Assembly (NCBI GenBank): GCA_905221605.1
Contig: CAJNDS010002722.1
Span: 186,501-230,000 of the forward strand
Reading direction: 5' to 3'
Length of the DNA: 43,500 nucleotides
Source: Symbiodinium natans
Lineage: Eukaryota; Sar; Dinophyceae; Suessiales; Symbiodiniaceae
The position numbers and the translations under genes are program-made. Under the pieces are notes generated by a model. It had not been told where the DNA came from. It was given only the letters and a program-made list of their open reading frames with translations, and made no database searches. Shown here piece by piece: positions 24,401-37,300 of this stretch. Within the stretch, counting starts at the first letter, position 1. Every line of letters begins with the position of its first letter.

Positions 24401-27400
24401 CCTAAACCCTAAACCCTACCAAGTCCCTCCTTGGCTTGAAGTGCGAGGTCCGGGGAATGGCGGATGCTTTGCAGCTCCCTTCGCTGTCCGAGGGCTTCGA
24501 GGAGATCATCACCATCCAGAGCCCGGGGTGGAACTGGAGAGTTGCATTGGTACAGGGTTTAGGGTTTAGGTTTTAGGGTTTAGGGTTTAGGGTCTAAGGT
24601 TTAGGATTTAGGGTTAGGGCTCGGGAAGCCTTTCAAGCCTATAGAAACACCACAAGCTGGGTTTACAGTTTACAGTGTTTATGGCTTCGAATGCAGGTTC
24701 GGTCCGGCAACGGTACGCGGTAAGCCATAAACCCTAACCCTAAACTCTACGTCAATGCCTAGGCTTAGGCTCCCGGTGGGTTCCCCGTTCCCTAGTGAGT
24801 TAGGGTTTAAGTTTTAGGGTTGAGGGGTTGAGGGGTTCACGGGGCCTGATGACCTCTCAAGACTTCTCAACGTGCATGTTTGCCCCTCAACCCTAAACCC
24901 TAAGCCCCAGATCCCAAACCCTAAACCCTACACCGCAAAGCTGCACGCGCTGCTAGCGCGAGCTGCGTTCCACGTCGTGACTCGAGCTCCGCTCAACGCT
25001 GCCATATCGCTGTATTGCGCACTGCATTGCGACGCGTGTCGGTGCAAACCCTAAACCCTTATAAACCCTACAGTAAAGCCTAAACCCTAAACCCTAAACC
25101 CTAAACCCTAAACCCTAAACCCTAAACCCTAAACCCTAAACCCTAAACCCTAAACCCGAAACCCTAAACCCTAAACCCTAACCCTAAACCCTAAACCCTA
25201 AACCCTAAACCCTAAACCCCCAAGCCGCCTAAACCCCCAAGCCGCCTAAACCCCAGGATTTAGGGTTTTAGGGTTTTAGGGTTTAGGGTCTCGGGAGGGG
25301 TGGATTCCATGCGTTTCGGGTTTGGAGTGCAGGTACCCCCCAAAATGGGCAATCCTTGGTACAGGTTGCAGCAGCCCCTAAACAAGGGCGCCTCTGTCTA
25401 TTGTCGGAAACCCCCCTGCACAGAAGTGCAGCTTGCCAGTGTGCACCAGGGATCCCTAAACCCTAAAGCCTAAACCCCAAACCCCAACCCTCCAAGGAAC
25501 TTCGCGGAGGCCGACCACCTGCTGAAGTGTTGGGGGGCGGAGCCGCCCAAAGTGAGCCAGCCGACCCAAAGGAGAGGGTTCAGGGTTTAGGGTTCAGGGT
25601 TTAGGGTTCAGGGTTTAGGGTTCAGGGCTTAGGGCTTAGGGTTTAGGGCTTAGTTTAAGGTTTGGGGGTTTGGGTTCAAGGGCTAGAGGGTGTAGGGTTT
25701 GGGCTTTGGGGTTTGGGGTTTGGGGGCTTGGGATGTGGGGTTTGGGTTTGGGGCTGTAAGGTTTCAGGTTTGGGGTGTGGGGTTCAAGTTTAGTGTTTTG
25801 GGGCAATTTAGGGTTTGGGGCATTTTAGGGTTTGGGGCCGAAGTTGAATTGCTTTAACTAGGGTTTGGGGCTTCGGGTTTGTAGGGTTTTGGGATTGAGG
25901 TTTGCGGTTCGCGGTTCTAGGGGTTGAGGACTTGGGGACCCTAAACTCCTAAACCCTCAACTCTAAACCAAAAAGGTTTAGGGGTCCCGGGTTTTATGCT
26001 TCAGGAAACCTTGTGAGGAAGAGTTGCTCATATTGGTTCTTTTCCTTGAGGAGAAAGACGCGAGCCCAATAAACCTGGGGTCAGGCCCGTTTGGATGTTC
26101 GAGTTTAATCTTGCCCTGACCCTAGACCCTAGACTTTAAAGCCCTAAATCCCGAAATCCTAAAACGCTCTACAACCTCTCCTCTCTGGCAGATCTTCCAC
26201 CCGTCTACCAGAGCCCTGAGTTTCAATCCTGACCCCTTTCCCCTTTAAAGGCGCTCAGATGGCTTGTGGTTTTAGAGCGTAAGGGTTTTTGGGCCTTGGC
26301 CTTAGGGCTTAGGTTTTTTGGGTTTGGTCGTTAGGGTTTAGGGTTGTGGACAAAACAGGGACCGAATTAACTGCCAAGATTTTACCCTTATAGTCCCCGA
26401 TCTACATAAGTACAAGATAAAACTACCGCATGTTCAAGACTTCGGTCTGCCCCGCCCAGAATAACCACTGAAACCCTACACCCTAAACCCTAAACCCTAA
26501 ACCCTAAACCCTAAACCCTAAACCCTAAACCCTAAACCCTAAACCCTAAACCCTAAACCCTAAACCCTAAACCCTAAACCCTAAACCCTAAACCCTAAAC
26601 CCTACTACGTCGGCCCCTACATGACCTGCCTTCTTCAGTACCACAGGTCCCGCGGGCTTCTTCAAGTTTCCGACCACTCCCCATGTCTTCGACCTGACCA
26701 ATGGTAAGGCCCGAGGTACGGTTCTAGGTTCCGAGTTTGAGGTTCAGGGTTTCTGGTTTAGGGTTTAAGGTTTAGGGTTTAAGGTTGAGGGTTTGGGGTT
26801 TAGGGTTTAGTGTTTGGGGTTTTGGGACGCAAGATACGATCGGCTCTGGGGGTCCCTTTTCAGGGTTTCCATAGTGAGGACAAAGCTGTACCAAGATTAA
26901 CAATCTATGCTTGGGCATAAAACTGGGGGATCCCAATGGGGGGGGATCCCAATGCTTGGGAACTTTGATGAACATAAGCGGTCTTTTCAAGGCATACGTT
27001 TTGGACTGACATGATGACTTGCGCGCACAAGAGCTTTCGCCACGCGCTTATGATGCAGCAAGTTTATTTTAAACCCTGAAACCCTAAACCCTAATGCGGC
27101 CAAATGTCTTTATTCCTGAGGGTTCTAACCTAGGCCAATTGCCTTGGTCTTGAGTGGAATAACCGAAGCCTATGGTTGGAAGCTCTCTTGGGCATTTGGC
27201 GAGGCTCTGGGAAAGGCAGACCTAAACGTTTCCAGGGTTTAGGGTTTAGGGTTTAGTTCTTTTTGGCTGCTGCATGTTTTGCCTCAGCACTATAGCACAA
27301 GCTTCGGGCACCCTTGACTACTCTGCTTGGAGGTATGCATAGACAGCAAAGACGGCCCTAAACCCTAAGCCCGAAGCCCTAAGCCCTAAGCCCTAAGCCC

Positions 27401-30400
27401 TAAGCCCTAAACCCTAAACCCTAAACCCTTAGGGCCGAAGTCCGAACTCCAAAACGCTATGCCCGCCAAACCCATCATCCTCTAACTCTAGCCCCTACAC
27501 CCTTTAGAGTTCAGGGTTTAGAGTTTAGGGTTTAGGGTTTAGGGTTTAGAGTTGAGGGTTTAGGTTTTAGGGTTTAGGGTTTAGGGTTTAGGGCATCCTA
27601 TACTCCCAAGCCCTACACCTAAAGGGTTCGGGGTATGCAGCTGGGGAGGCCCTCACCGAAAGCGACCGCCTCCTGAGCGAGAAGGAGGCGCAGCAATTCT
27701 TCGACGCTTGGCGGCTTCTGCTTCGTAGGGGTCATGGCTTGGCCTCAGCCCTCCCTAAGCCCTAAGGGTTTAGGGTTTAGGGGGAAACCCTAAACCCTAA
27801 ACCCTAAACCCTAAACCCTAAACCCTAAACCCTGAACCCTAAACCCTAAAACCCTAAACCCTAAAGCCCTCCCGAAGCCCTAAGCCCCTAACCCCCAGAC
27901 CTGTACAACAAACCCCCCCTCAAGCCCCAAACCTCCTCAACCACTCAACTCTGAAACCTCTGAACTTCTCGACCCCTAAACCCGGGCATATCCCCAAAGT
28001 TTATAAACTTCTCAACTCCTAAACCCCTAAACCCCCGTCAAGCTCTAGCCCCGAAATCCTAAACTTGAGACATCTAAAAAGGGTTAAAAATTGAACCTTA
28101 AACCTCAAACGTAACCTAAACCCTAAACCCTAAAACCTCAAGGTTCAGAATACTTGAGGGCTGCAGAGGGGCCCCACGCAGAAATTCAACCCGCTCCTCT
28201 CAATCACCTGCAAATAAGACGTCTAGCGCTTAGGGTCTAGGGTTTAGGGTTTAGGGCTTAGGGCTTCTAGGAGTTTCAACGACCCTAAGCCCTAAAACAA
28301 ACAGGAAGCCCTTAGCCACGTAAGGATTCTGAATACAGCTGCTGTTCTTTCTCCATTTTTGTACCCAAACCTCAAAACCCCAGAACCCCAAAAGCCTGAA
28401 CCCTAAACACCTGCACCCCAAACCACTGCGCCCAACAATGGCAGAGGATGGGAAGACGGTCATCATCGTCGAGGCTTCTCCCAATGGCGCGTTTGAGGGT
28501 CAGTAGATATGGCGGTTGAGCCCTGTAAACCCTTATCCCTAAGCCCTAAACCCTAAACCCTAAACCCTAAACCCTAAACCCTAAACCCTAAACCCTAAAC
28601 CCTAAACCCTAAACCCTAAACCCTAAACCCAAAACCCTAAACCCTAAACCCTAACCCCTAAACCCTAAACCCTAAACCCTAAACCCTAAACCCTAAACCC
28701 TAAACCCTAAACCCTAAACCCTAAACCCTAAACCCTAACCCTAAACCCTAAACCCTAAATCTTAAACCTCCAACCCGAAAGCCTAAACCCATCAGCCCCC
28801 AAGCAAAAGCTAGCTTGACTATAGGCTTGGGCTGGAGGCCTTCACTGTTTGACTTGGAGGCTCATGGTACATAGTCACCCAAATATCACTGTACTTATTT
28901 TCTAAGTGGGTTAAACCCTGAGCCCTAAACCCTAAACCCTAAACCCTAAACCCTAAACCCTATACCCTATACCCTGTAAACCCTAAACCCGAAGCCCTAA
29001 GCCCTAAGCCCTCAACCCTAAACCTCCAAGCACCTGCGCAGGAGAAGATCGACGGCGCCAACCTCGGCATCTCGTTGACCGAGCCGTGGCGTGTTGGAGG
29101 TCAGTTCGAACCCTAAACCCTAAACCCCAAACCCTAAACCCTAAACCCTAAACCCTAAACCCTAAACCCTAAACCCTAAACCCTAAACCCCAAACCCCAA
29201 ACCCTAAACCCTAAACCCTAAACCCTCACACCGGAAGTGCATTCGGGGGAGGTGGGATCGTTGCAGTCGAGGGTTCCTAGCCTGGGGCCCAGAGAAGGCC
29301 CTTATTCCGTTTAGGGTTTAGGGTTCAGTGTTTAGGGTTTAGGGTATCGGGTTTAGGGTTTAGGGTTTAGGGTTTAGGGTATCGGGTTTAGGGTTTAGGG
29401 CCCGTATTCCCTCTTTTTTAGGGTTTAGGTTCCCGTATAAGCCCCCTTGAACAAAAGCAAAAAGGGCAGCCTAGGTTATTCTTGGGTCTGTAGGGTGTAG
29501 GGTTTAGCCCTAAACCCTAAACCCTAAACCCTAAACCCTAAACCCTAAACCCTAAACCCTAAACCCTAAGCCCTAAGCCCTAAGCCCTAAGCCCTAAACC
29601 CTAAACCCTAAACCCTAAACCCTAACCGCCCAATCCCTAAACCTCCAAACTTTAGCACTCACGTTGAGATTCGAGCTCTTGCATCCGCCATCGTATCCCG
29701 CCTGTGCAGGAACATGAGTTTTAAGGCTTACGAAGCCCTCAAAATCAAAGCCCTCAAATCTCTCAACTCCGCGACTACAGGGCTTATGGCTCCAGGACCT
29801 AAAGATCTAGACCTACTAGCCCTGAACCCTAAACCCTAAACCCTAAACCCTAAACCCCTAGTTGAACCCCAAACCCTCAACCCCAAGGAGAGCTACGAGC
29901 CGCTCTTTCAGAATCGCGCGCACTACGTGTCCAGCAGCTACGCCACGCAGTGGAAGGTGCATTTTTCGGATTAATTTGGGGTTTAGGGTTTGGGGTTTAG
30001 GGTTTAGGGTTTAGGGGTTTAGGGTTTAGGGGTTTAGGGGTTTAGGGGCTTAGGGGTTTAGGGTTTAGGGGTTTAGGGTTTAAGGGTTTAAGGGTTTATG
30101 GGTTTAGGGGTTTAGGGGTTTAGGGTTTGGGGTGTAAGGGTTTAGGGGTTTAGTGGTTTAGGGTTTAGGGTTTGGGGTTTAGGGTTTATGGTTTAGGGTT
30201 TGGGCGGTTAGGGGTTTGGAATTTAGGGTTTAGGGTTGGGGTTTAGGAGTTTTGGGTTTAGGGATTCAGGGTTTAGGGTTATGGGGTTCAGGGGTTTGGG
30301 TTTAGGTTTTAGGGTTTTAGGGGTCTAGGGGTTTAGGGTTTGGGGGTTTAGGTTTTAGGGTTTAGGGTTTAGGGGTTTCAGGTTTAGGTTAGGGCTTAGG

Positions 30401-31279
30401 GCTTGGGGCTTGCGGCTTACGGCTTAGGGCCTAGGGCCTCGGGCCTAGCAGTCATCAACAGTCGTAACGTGCATCTTTCAAGTTGCTGTGACGCCGTTGT
30501 CGCTCACAAGCAATGGTTCCGCACACCCCCCACGTCGTGGACCAGCAGCGCTGCCTGGCACGCACCTGGAAGCAGTTCACCCAGTGCCAGTACATCGCGG
30601 CGGCTCGGCAGAACCTCTGCCCTTCTGCAATTGGGACGTGGTTGCTGGTGGGTCCACCCACTGCGCGGAACTGGATTCAGACATCCTGCAACATTACGGG
30701 CCCTTTCATGCTGTGTTCAGAGCCCCTCAAAAGCACTTCTTTACAATGGGGCTTGTAGCTGCATCAAAGGGACTGCTGTTCATGTAAATGTAATTGGGGT
30801 TTTGAATTAAAAGACTCAATTCGCCGCACAGTATGGGCTTAAGGTTTTTCGAGTTTCAGGGCGGAACGTGGCGGCTTTGTGGTTAGGACTCGCGGTGTCT
30901 ACTTGGTTTTTAGGCTGCTGAAGGTTGTGTTGGGGCCTTGAGCGGCCTAGAACCCTGAACCCTAAACCCTAGCCCTAAGCCTTAAGCCCCTAAGCCCTAA
31001 ACCCACGAGCCTCTGAGCCCAGCTGCAGGGCTCTCGGGCTTTTGTCGTAAGCCCTCAAACCCTAAACCCCGAAACCCTAAAACCCTGAACTCTTAGATCC
31101 TGAAAGCCCTAAAGACCTAAAACTCTAAAGCCCTAAAGCCCTAAACACGAAAGCCCTAAAGCCCTAAAGCCCTAAAGCCCTAAAGCCCTAAAGCCCTAAA
31201 GCCCTAAAGCCCTAAAGCCCTAAAGCCCTAAAGCCCTAAAGCACCCCCCCCCCCCAACCCCAAACCCACCCCCTCCCCC

Positions 31280-31322
<43 letters not shown>

Positions 31323-34300
31323 TAACTAAAACCCCCCACTGCCGAACCTTGCGAGGCCCTGGATTGCTTGGTGGGAGGAGAGCATGGCTGGGCCGTGTGC
31401 CAACTCTAGAGCCGGAGGCAGTGCTTCCTGGGCTTTGGGGGGTTTAGGGGCTTAGGGTTTCGAGATTTAGGGTTTAGGGTTTAGGGTTTAGGGTTTAGGG
31501 CCGTTGAGGGGGGGGGGGGGGGTTAGGGGTCTCGTGGTTCAGGGCTGAAGGGTTTGAAGTTTAAAGGGGTTTGGGGATGGAAGGGTTGAAGGAACTTGTT
31601 GCTTAGGGATTGGAGTTTAGGAGTTTGGAGTTTAGGGATTGGGGTTGAGGAGTTTGGGGCTTTGGGTGTGATAGAAGGCTCATTGCTATAGGTGCATGGG
31701 AAGTGGAGTCTAAGTCGGGTTTAGGCTTCTGTTGGAGGTCCATGGGTCCTCACAGGTAGGGGTTAGGGCTTAGGGTTTGGGAATACATTGGTTTTATGAC
31801 CCCAAGGAATCCAAGACCGGAATTCCAAGCAGAGGATTTCAAGCAAGGCGTCAAATTCTGGGGCCCTCAACCCTTGAGCCCAAGAACCCGTGAACCCAGA
31901 AACACCAACTGAACTCCACAACATCCGGCCCAGACCCCTCCCCTCCCCTCCCCCCCAACAAAGCGGCCAAAGCTGCCATTGCATTGCTTGAGGAACCCTA
32001 AACCCTAAACCCTAAACCCTAAACCCTAAACCCTAAACCCTAAACCCTAAACCCTAAACCCTAAACCCTAAACCCTAAACCCTAAACCCTGAACCTCACG
32101 AGTGCAAGGCCCAAAGCCGAGACTTTGGAGGTCGAGGTTCTCTTCATGGCCCTGAAGCTTCAAGCCCTCAGCCCCAAACCCTAAGCCCCAGTTCAGGGTT
32201 TAGGGTTTAGGGTTTAGGGTTTAGGGCTTAGGGCTTAGGGCTTAGGGCTTAGGGCTTAGGGCTTAGGGCTTAGGGCTTAGGGCTTAGGGCTTAGGGTTCC
32301 AAGCCAACTTCCAAACCCCACAGCCCAGAATTCCTCCACCCCCCCTAAGCCTCCCAAGTACCTCAAGCCCTAACCTCTCTCGCCCCCTGAACCCTAAACC
32401 CTCAACCCCAATACCCCCTAACCCGTAAACCCTAAACTCCTGAACCCTAAACCCTCAACCCTGAAGCCCTAATCCCTTAACCCAAACCCTAAACCTTCAA
32501 CCCTCAACCCTCCACCCTCAAAACCTCAACCCTCAACCCTCAACCCTCAAAACCTCAACCCTCAACCCTCAAACCTCAACCCTCAACCCTCAACCCTCAA
32601 ACCTCAACACACTGACCCCCCAAATTCCCTCAAGCCCCCAAAACCGCCGGAGGTCGAAGTTCTTTTCGGAGAGTGGCTCTGGGCGAAGCACAGCGTCGCC
32701 TACACGAAGCTGCCGGCGCCCCCTGGCCCCGAAAAGCTTTCAAGCTTTAGGGTTTAGGGCTAGGGTTTAGGGTTTAGGGCTAGGGTTGAGGGCTTTTGGG
32801 GGTCCCGAAAAGCTACTCGCGAGGCTTTGCTTTTAGGTTTGGGGTTTAGGGTTAATTGCTGGGGTTTAGGGCTTTGGGGTTTTATCCTGATCTCTAAGAC
32901 CCTAAAACCCTACAACCCAGAAAAAACCTAAAAGCAGACAACCAAAAACCTTAAAACCCTAAACCCTAAACCCGCAAGGGCTTTGTGGTCTTAGGGATTT
33001 GGGGTTCGAAAGGAACTTGGACCTCTGGACAGTGTTTTTAGGGTTTTGGGTTGGTCCGGGTTTAGGGTTTTAGGCAAGTTCAGCGTTTTAGGTATAGGGT
33101 GTCGGGTTGGGGTTTAGGGTTTAGGGTTTAGGGTTTAGGGCTTAGGGTTTAGGGTTTAGGGTTTAGGGTTTAGGGTTTAGGGTTTAGGGTCTAGGGTCTA
33201 GGGTCTAGGGTTTAGGGTCTAGGGTTTAGGGATTAGGGTTTGGGGTTAACGCGGAGGGGCTGATAAAGAGAGCCCCTTTCCCTAAACCCTAAACCCTAAC
33301 CCCGAAACCCTAAACCCTGAATCAAAAAGTGCACCCTTTTCATTCCTAGGTTACTCCTGGGTCTAGGTTTGTGTTTGGAGGTTTGGGGCTTCAACAGCTT
33401 CGCGAGGCTTTGCTTCGCTAAACCCTCAACCCTAAGCCCTCAGCCCTAAACCCTCAGCCCTAAACCCCAAACCCTGAACCCTAAACCCTAAACCCTACAT
33501 TACCTTTTGCGGGGCGGGCGGGGTGTTGTATGGGGTTAAGAGAGTTGAGGTTTTTTTGATTATCTGAGAGTCTTTAATGGAGTTTAGGGGTGTCAGGTTT
33601 GGGAGGTTTCGGGCTCAGGGTTTAGGGTTTAGGGCTCAAGTGGGGTCTGGGTCTTTTGCTGGGTTGAGAGATTTTGGGGGTTTCCAGGTTCCGGGCTTCA
33701 AGTGTTAGTAACTGCAACTTGGCTTTGGTTGCTGCGGTTTAGGGTTTTTGGTTCGTGGGCTTCAGGGTTTTGGGGGGAATTGTGGGAGTTTTGATTCTGG
33801 TGTTTTTGGTTATGGATTTGGGGTTGATGCAGTGAATTAAGGTTTAGTGTTTCGTCTTCTTTCATAATAATTTGGGGTTTACGGTTGGTTTTTGATTTTG
33901 GGCATGTAGGGTTTGGGGTTCAGGTCTTGAGGGTTTAGGTTTTGTTTTTTTGCATCTAGTATGTGTCTGTGTGTTTTTGGTTCAGGGGCTGAAGGATTTA
34001 GAGACTTAGGGTTTTAGCTCCCGTCAACCCTAAACTAAACCTTGGGGAGGGGGGGGGGGATTAGGTGTTGAGGTATTATCTCTGCGGTGCTTTACTGTAA
34101 CTTTAGATTCTTAACCTTTTTGGGTTTATTGGGTTTCTTAACAAGGTAGCTAAAGATTAAATTTATAGCTACCCTGCTAAGTGCAGCCAAGGGGGTTGAG
34201 GCATGACGGACGGCATAGGAACCCGAAACCCGGGGAGGGGGGGGGGGTTTAGGGTGTAGGGTTTAGGGTTTGGGGTATTATGGACGGCATAGGAACCCAA

Positions 34301-37300
34301 AACCCGCAACCTCAGGTATTTCGTGGCCTTCGACATCTACAACAAGCGGGCAGGCACCACCCCTCTTGCACTCTAAACCCTAAACCCTAAACCCTAAACC
34401 CTAAACCCTAAACCCTAAACCCTAAACCCTAAACCCTAAACCCTAAACCCTAAACCCTAAACCCTAAACCCTAAACCCTAAACCCTAAACCCTAAACCCT
34501 AAACCCTAAACCCTAAACCTAACCCCTAAACCCTAAACCCTAAACCCTAAACCCTAAACCCTAAACCCTAAACCCTAAACCCTAAACCCTAAACCCTAAA
34601 CCCTAAACCCTAAACCCTAAACCCTAAACCCTAAACCCAACCCTAAACCCTAAACCCCAAATCCTAAACCCTAAATCCTATAACCCTAAAACCCAAACCC
34701 TAAACCCTACACCCGGCGTTCCTGTTATGACACGGAGCCTGATATGTAGGGTGCCCTGAGAAGGGTGCAAAGGAGCCACTGACGAAAGTTTTTGCCTTAC
34801 TAAGTAGGATCCGTACGTGAAACTTTGACCCAAAACATGCGAAAATCATCCCTATAAGGTTTAGGTTTTAGGGTTTAAATTAAATCTTGATTTTTTTAGG
34901 GTTCGTATATAAGCCTTTCCTCGTGCAAGGTTCACGGGAGTTGCTGTCAGTTTGACGGTTTGGAGCTTAACGTTAGGGCTGGATGCTCCAGGGTTTAGGG
35001 TTTAAGGTTTACGGTTACAGGCCTTTGGGTTCTAATTACAGGTGTTAGGCTTGTTGCTTGCCACTTAGAGGTCCATGAGACTGACCGGTACGTGCAGTTG
35101 GGGTTGTGCTCCATGCTTGGAATCGGTCCAAGGAAGGCCAGCCAGGGGGGCACTACACGTGTGAATCCAACTAGCCCCAAGCCCCCTAAACCTTAAACCT
35201 TAAACACGAAAACCCCAAACCCCAATCCCCAATCCCCAAACCCTGAACCCTAGCTAAGCATCACCCCCCAAACCGTGAGCCCGCTACTGCTTCAGGTGGG
35301 TTCGATGAATGCAGGGTTGAAGGGGGTTTGATGTAAGGGCCTAAGGGGGCCTTAGTGGTTTTTGGCACTTTTGGGGTTTAGTGGTTGGGGTCCACCCTGA
35401 ACCCTAAACCCGAAAAAACCCTGAACCCCAAAGCCAAATTCCTCTGGCAACATGTGCCCCATAGCTAAACTCTAAATCCTGCAATTCTTGAATTTGCTGG
35501 GTTTAGGGTTTGATAAGCCTAGAGACCTAAGACCTTCGTCCCGTCAGCCCCCCCCCACCCCCCCGAGCCCTGAGCTGGAAACCTGAAGCCTCTTGAAGTT
35601 TAGCCCTAAACCCAGTTTAGGGTTTGGCGTGTAGGGTTTAGGGTTTAGGGTTGAGGGTTTAGAGTTTAGGGAGCCCTTCATTCCTACAGCTCCAAACACT
35701 AGACGGCAATTGACTGCAACCAGGGAGGGAGACGCACTGTTGCGCATTCCTGCTTTTGGCATCGCCATGGGAATTTTGCTCTGGAAGACTGCAAAGGCAG
35801 TTTCGAGGATTCTGCTACTGTCATGAAAACCGGCGAGTCCATGTTGGCGAAAGGCATGCTCGTCGTGAATGCCAACCTCGGCGACAAGATGGTGCTGTCC
35901 GAATCCTGCGTCAAAGTCCGGGCACCAGGGAAGTCCAGACGCGAGTGCACGCGCCTACTATTTCCACCGCATGCCTTGGCCAGGGCTTTTTTTGTGTGGA
36001 CTATGGACTCCGCGTGGTACGCACTAAGCCCTGAACCCTAAACCCTAAACCCTAAACCCTAAACCCTAAACCCTAAACCCTAAACCCTAAACCCTAAACC
36101 CTAAACCCCTAAACCCCTAAACCGGTTTGGGGTTTTGGTGTCCTTTGAAGAGGGATCCTACGAAACTGAGGGCTGATAAACGGGAACCCGAATTTTAAGT
36201 ATCTGGCCTGGGGGGGTCTTGGACTCTGGATGATCCTTCTGAGCTTTGTGGACACATGAACCTAAGCCCTAAACCCCAAACGCTGAACCCTGAACCTTTA
36301 TAGGGTTTAGGGTTTAGGGTTTTGGGGTTATACCCTACACCCTAACCCCTCCGTAAACCCCATTCGCTAAACTCTACCACCACCCAGGCAAGCCCTACAC
36401 CCTAAACCCTAAACCTTAAACCCTAAATTACTAACCCTAAACCCTAAATTACGAAACCCTAAACCCTAAATCTAAGCCCCGTCTCAGGCCGCTTCCTGAG
36501 CGTTCGGGAGCGCAATCGGCGGCTGGAAGGCTTAGACATCCCAGCTGCTGGGATTTAGAATTTGCGCCTAGGGTTGAGGGTTTAGGGTTTAGGTTTGGGG
36601 GGAGCAGGGCAATTAGGATATATATATATATATATATAGGGTTAGAAACTTAGTTACAGGGTTGAGGTGGCGATCCTTCCACAACTTGAGGATTAGGGTT
36701 TAGGGCTTTGGGCGTTTTGGGGTTCCGGGTCTAGGGTTTAGGATTTAGGGCTTAGGGTTTAGGATTTAGGGCTTAGGATTTAGGGTTTAGGATGCAGGGT
36801 TTAGGGTTTAGGGTTTAGGGATGCAAAGGATGAGGGTGCAGGGTTAAGAACTTGGCGACTTGGGGGTTTAGGGCTTCGGGTTTTTAGGGTCTAGACTTCC
36901 GGGGTTCATGGGTAGTTCGAAGCAGGAGTTCATCTGCACGCCTCGTCCTGTCCATTGGGCCCCTACAAGGGTCGATGCCTGCGCAGCCGTAAGCCCTAGG
37001 TTCTATAAACCCTAAACCTCAAACCCCAAACCCCCAAACCCTAAACCCTAACAACCCTAAAGCATATATTATGACTTTAGTAGCCTCTGGGTTTAGGGCA
37101 TGTCGGGCTTATAGGGGTTACGCGTAACGTGGGCTTGAAAATGCCCTTCTTTTTTGGGTTTAGGGTTTGGGGTTTGGGGTTTGGGGGGGGGGGGGGGGAA
37201 GGTGGGGTTGTAAGGGCTTACCGTCCAGGGTTTCTACGCTTTTGGGCTTCAGAGGTTTGGTTTCGAGCCCTAATTAAAACCCTTTCAGCCCTAACAGCAC

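Noticed and set aside
28438-28506. ATG at 28438 as the start codon of the ligase
   Set aside because: The KFPTTPH and DRLLSEKEA exons upstream belong to the same domain and join in phase, so translation must start further upstream.
30403-30810. 135-codon ORF starting at 30403 as a real gene
   Set aside because: Its first part is translated degenerate repeat, and the other two frames are equally open. It is kept only as an unexplained island.
31275-31325. AAT microsatellite as a functional element
   Set aside because: A simple slippage repeat next to a C run, with no further structure.
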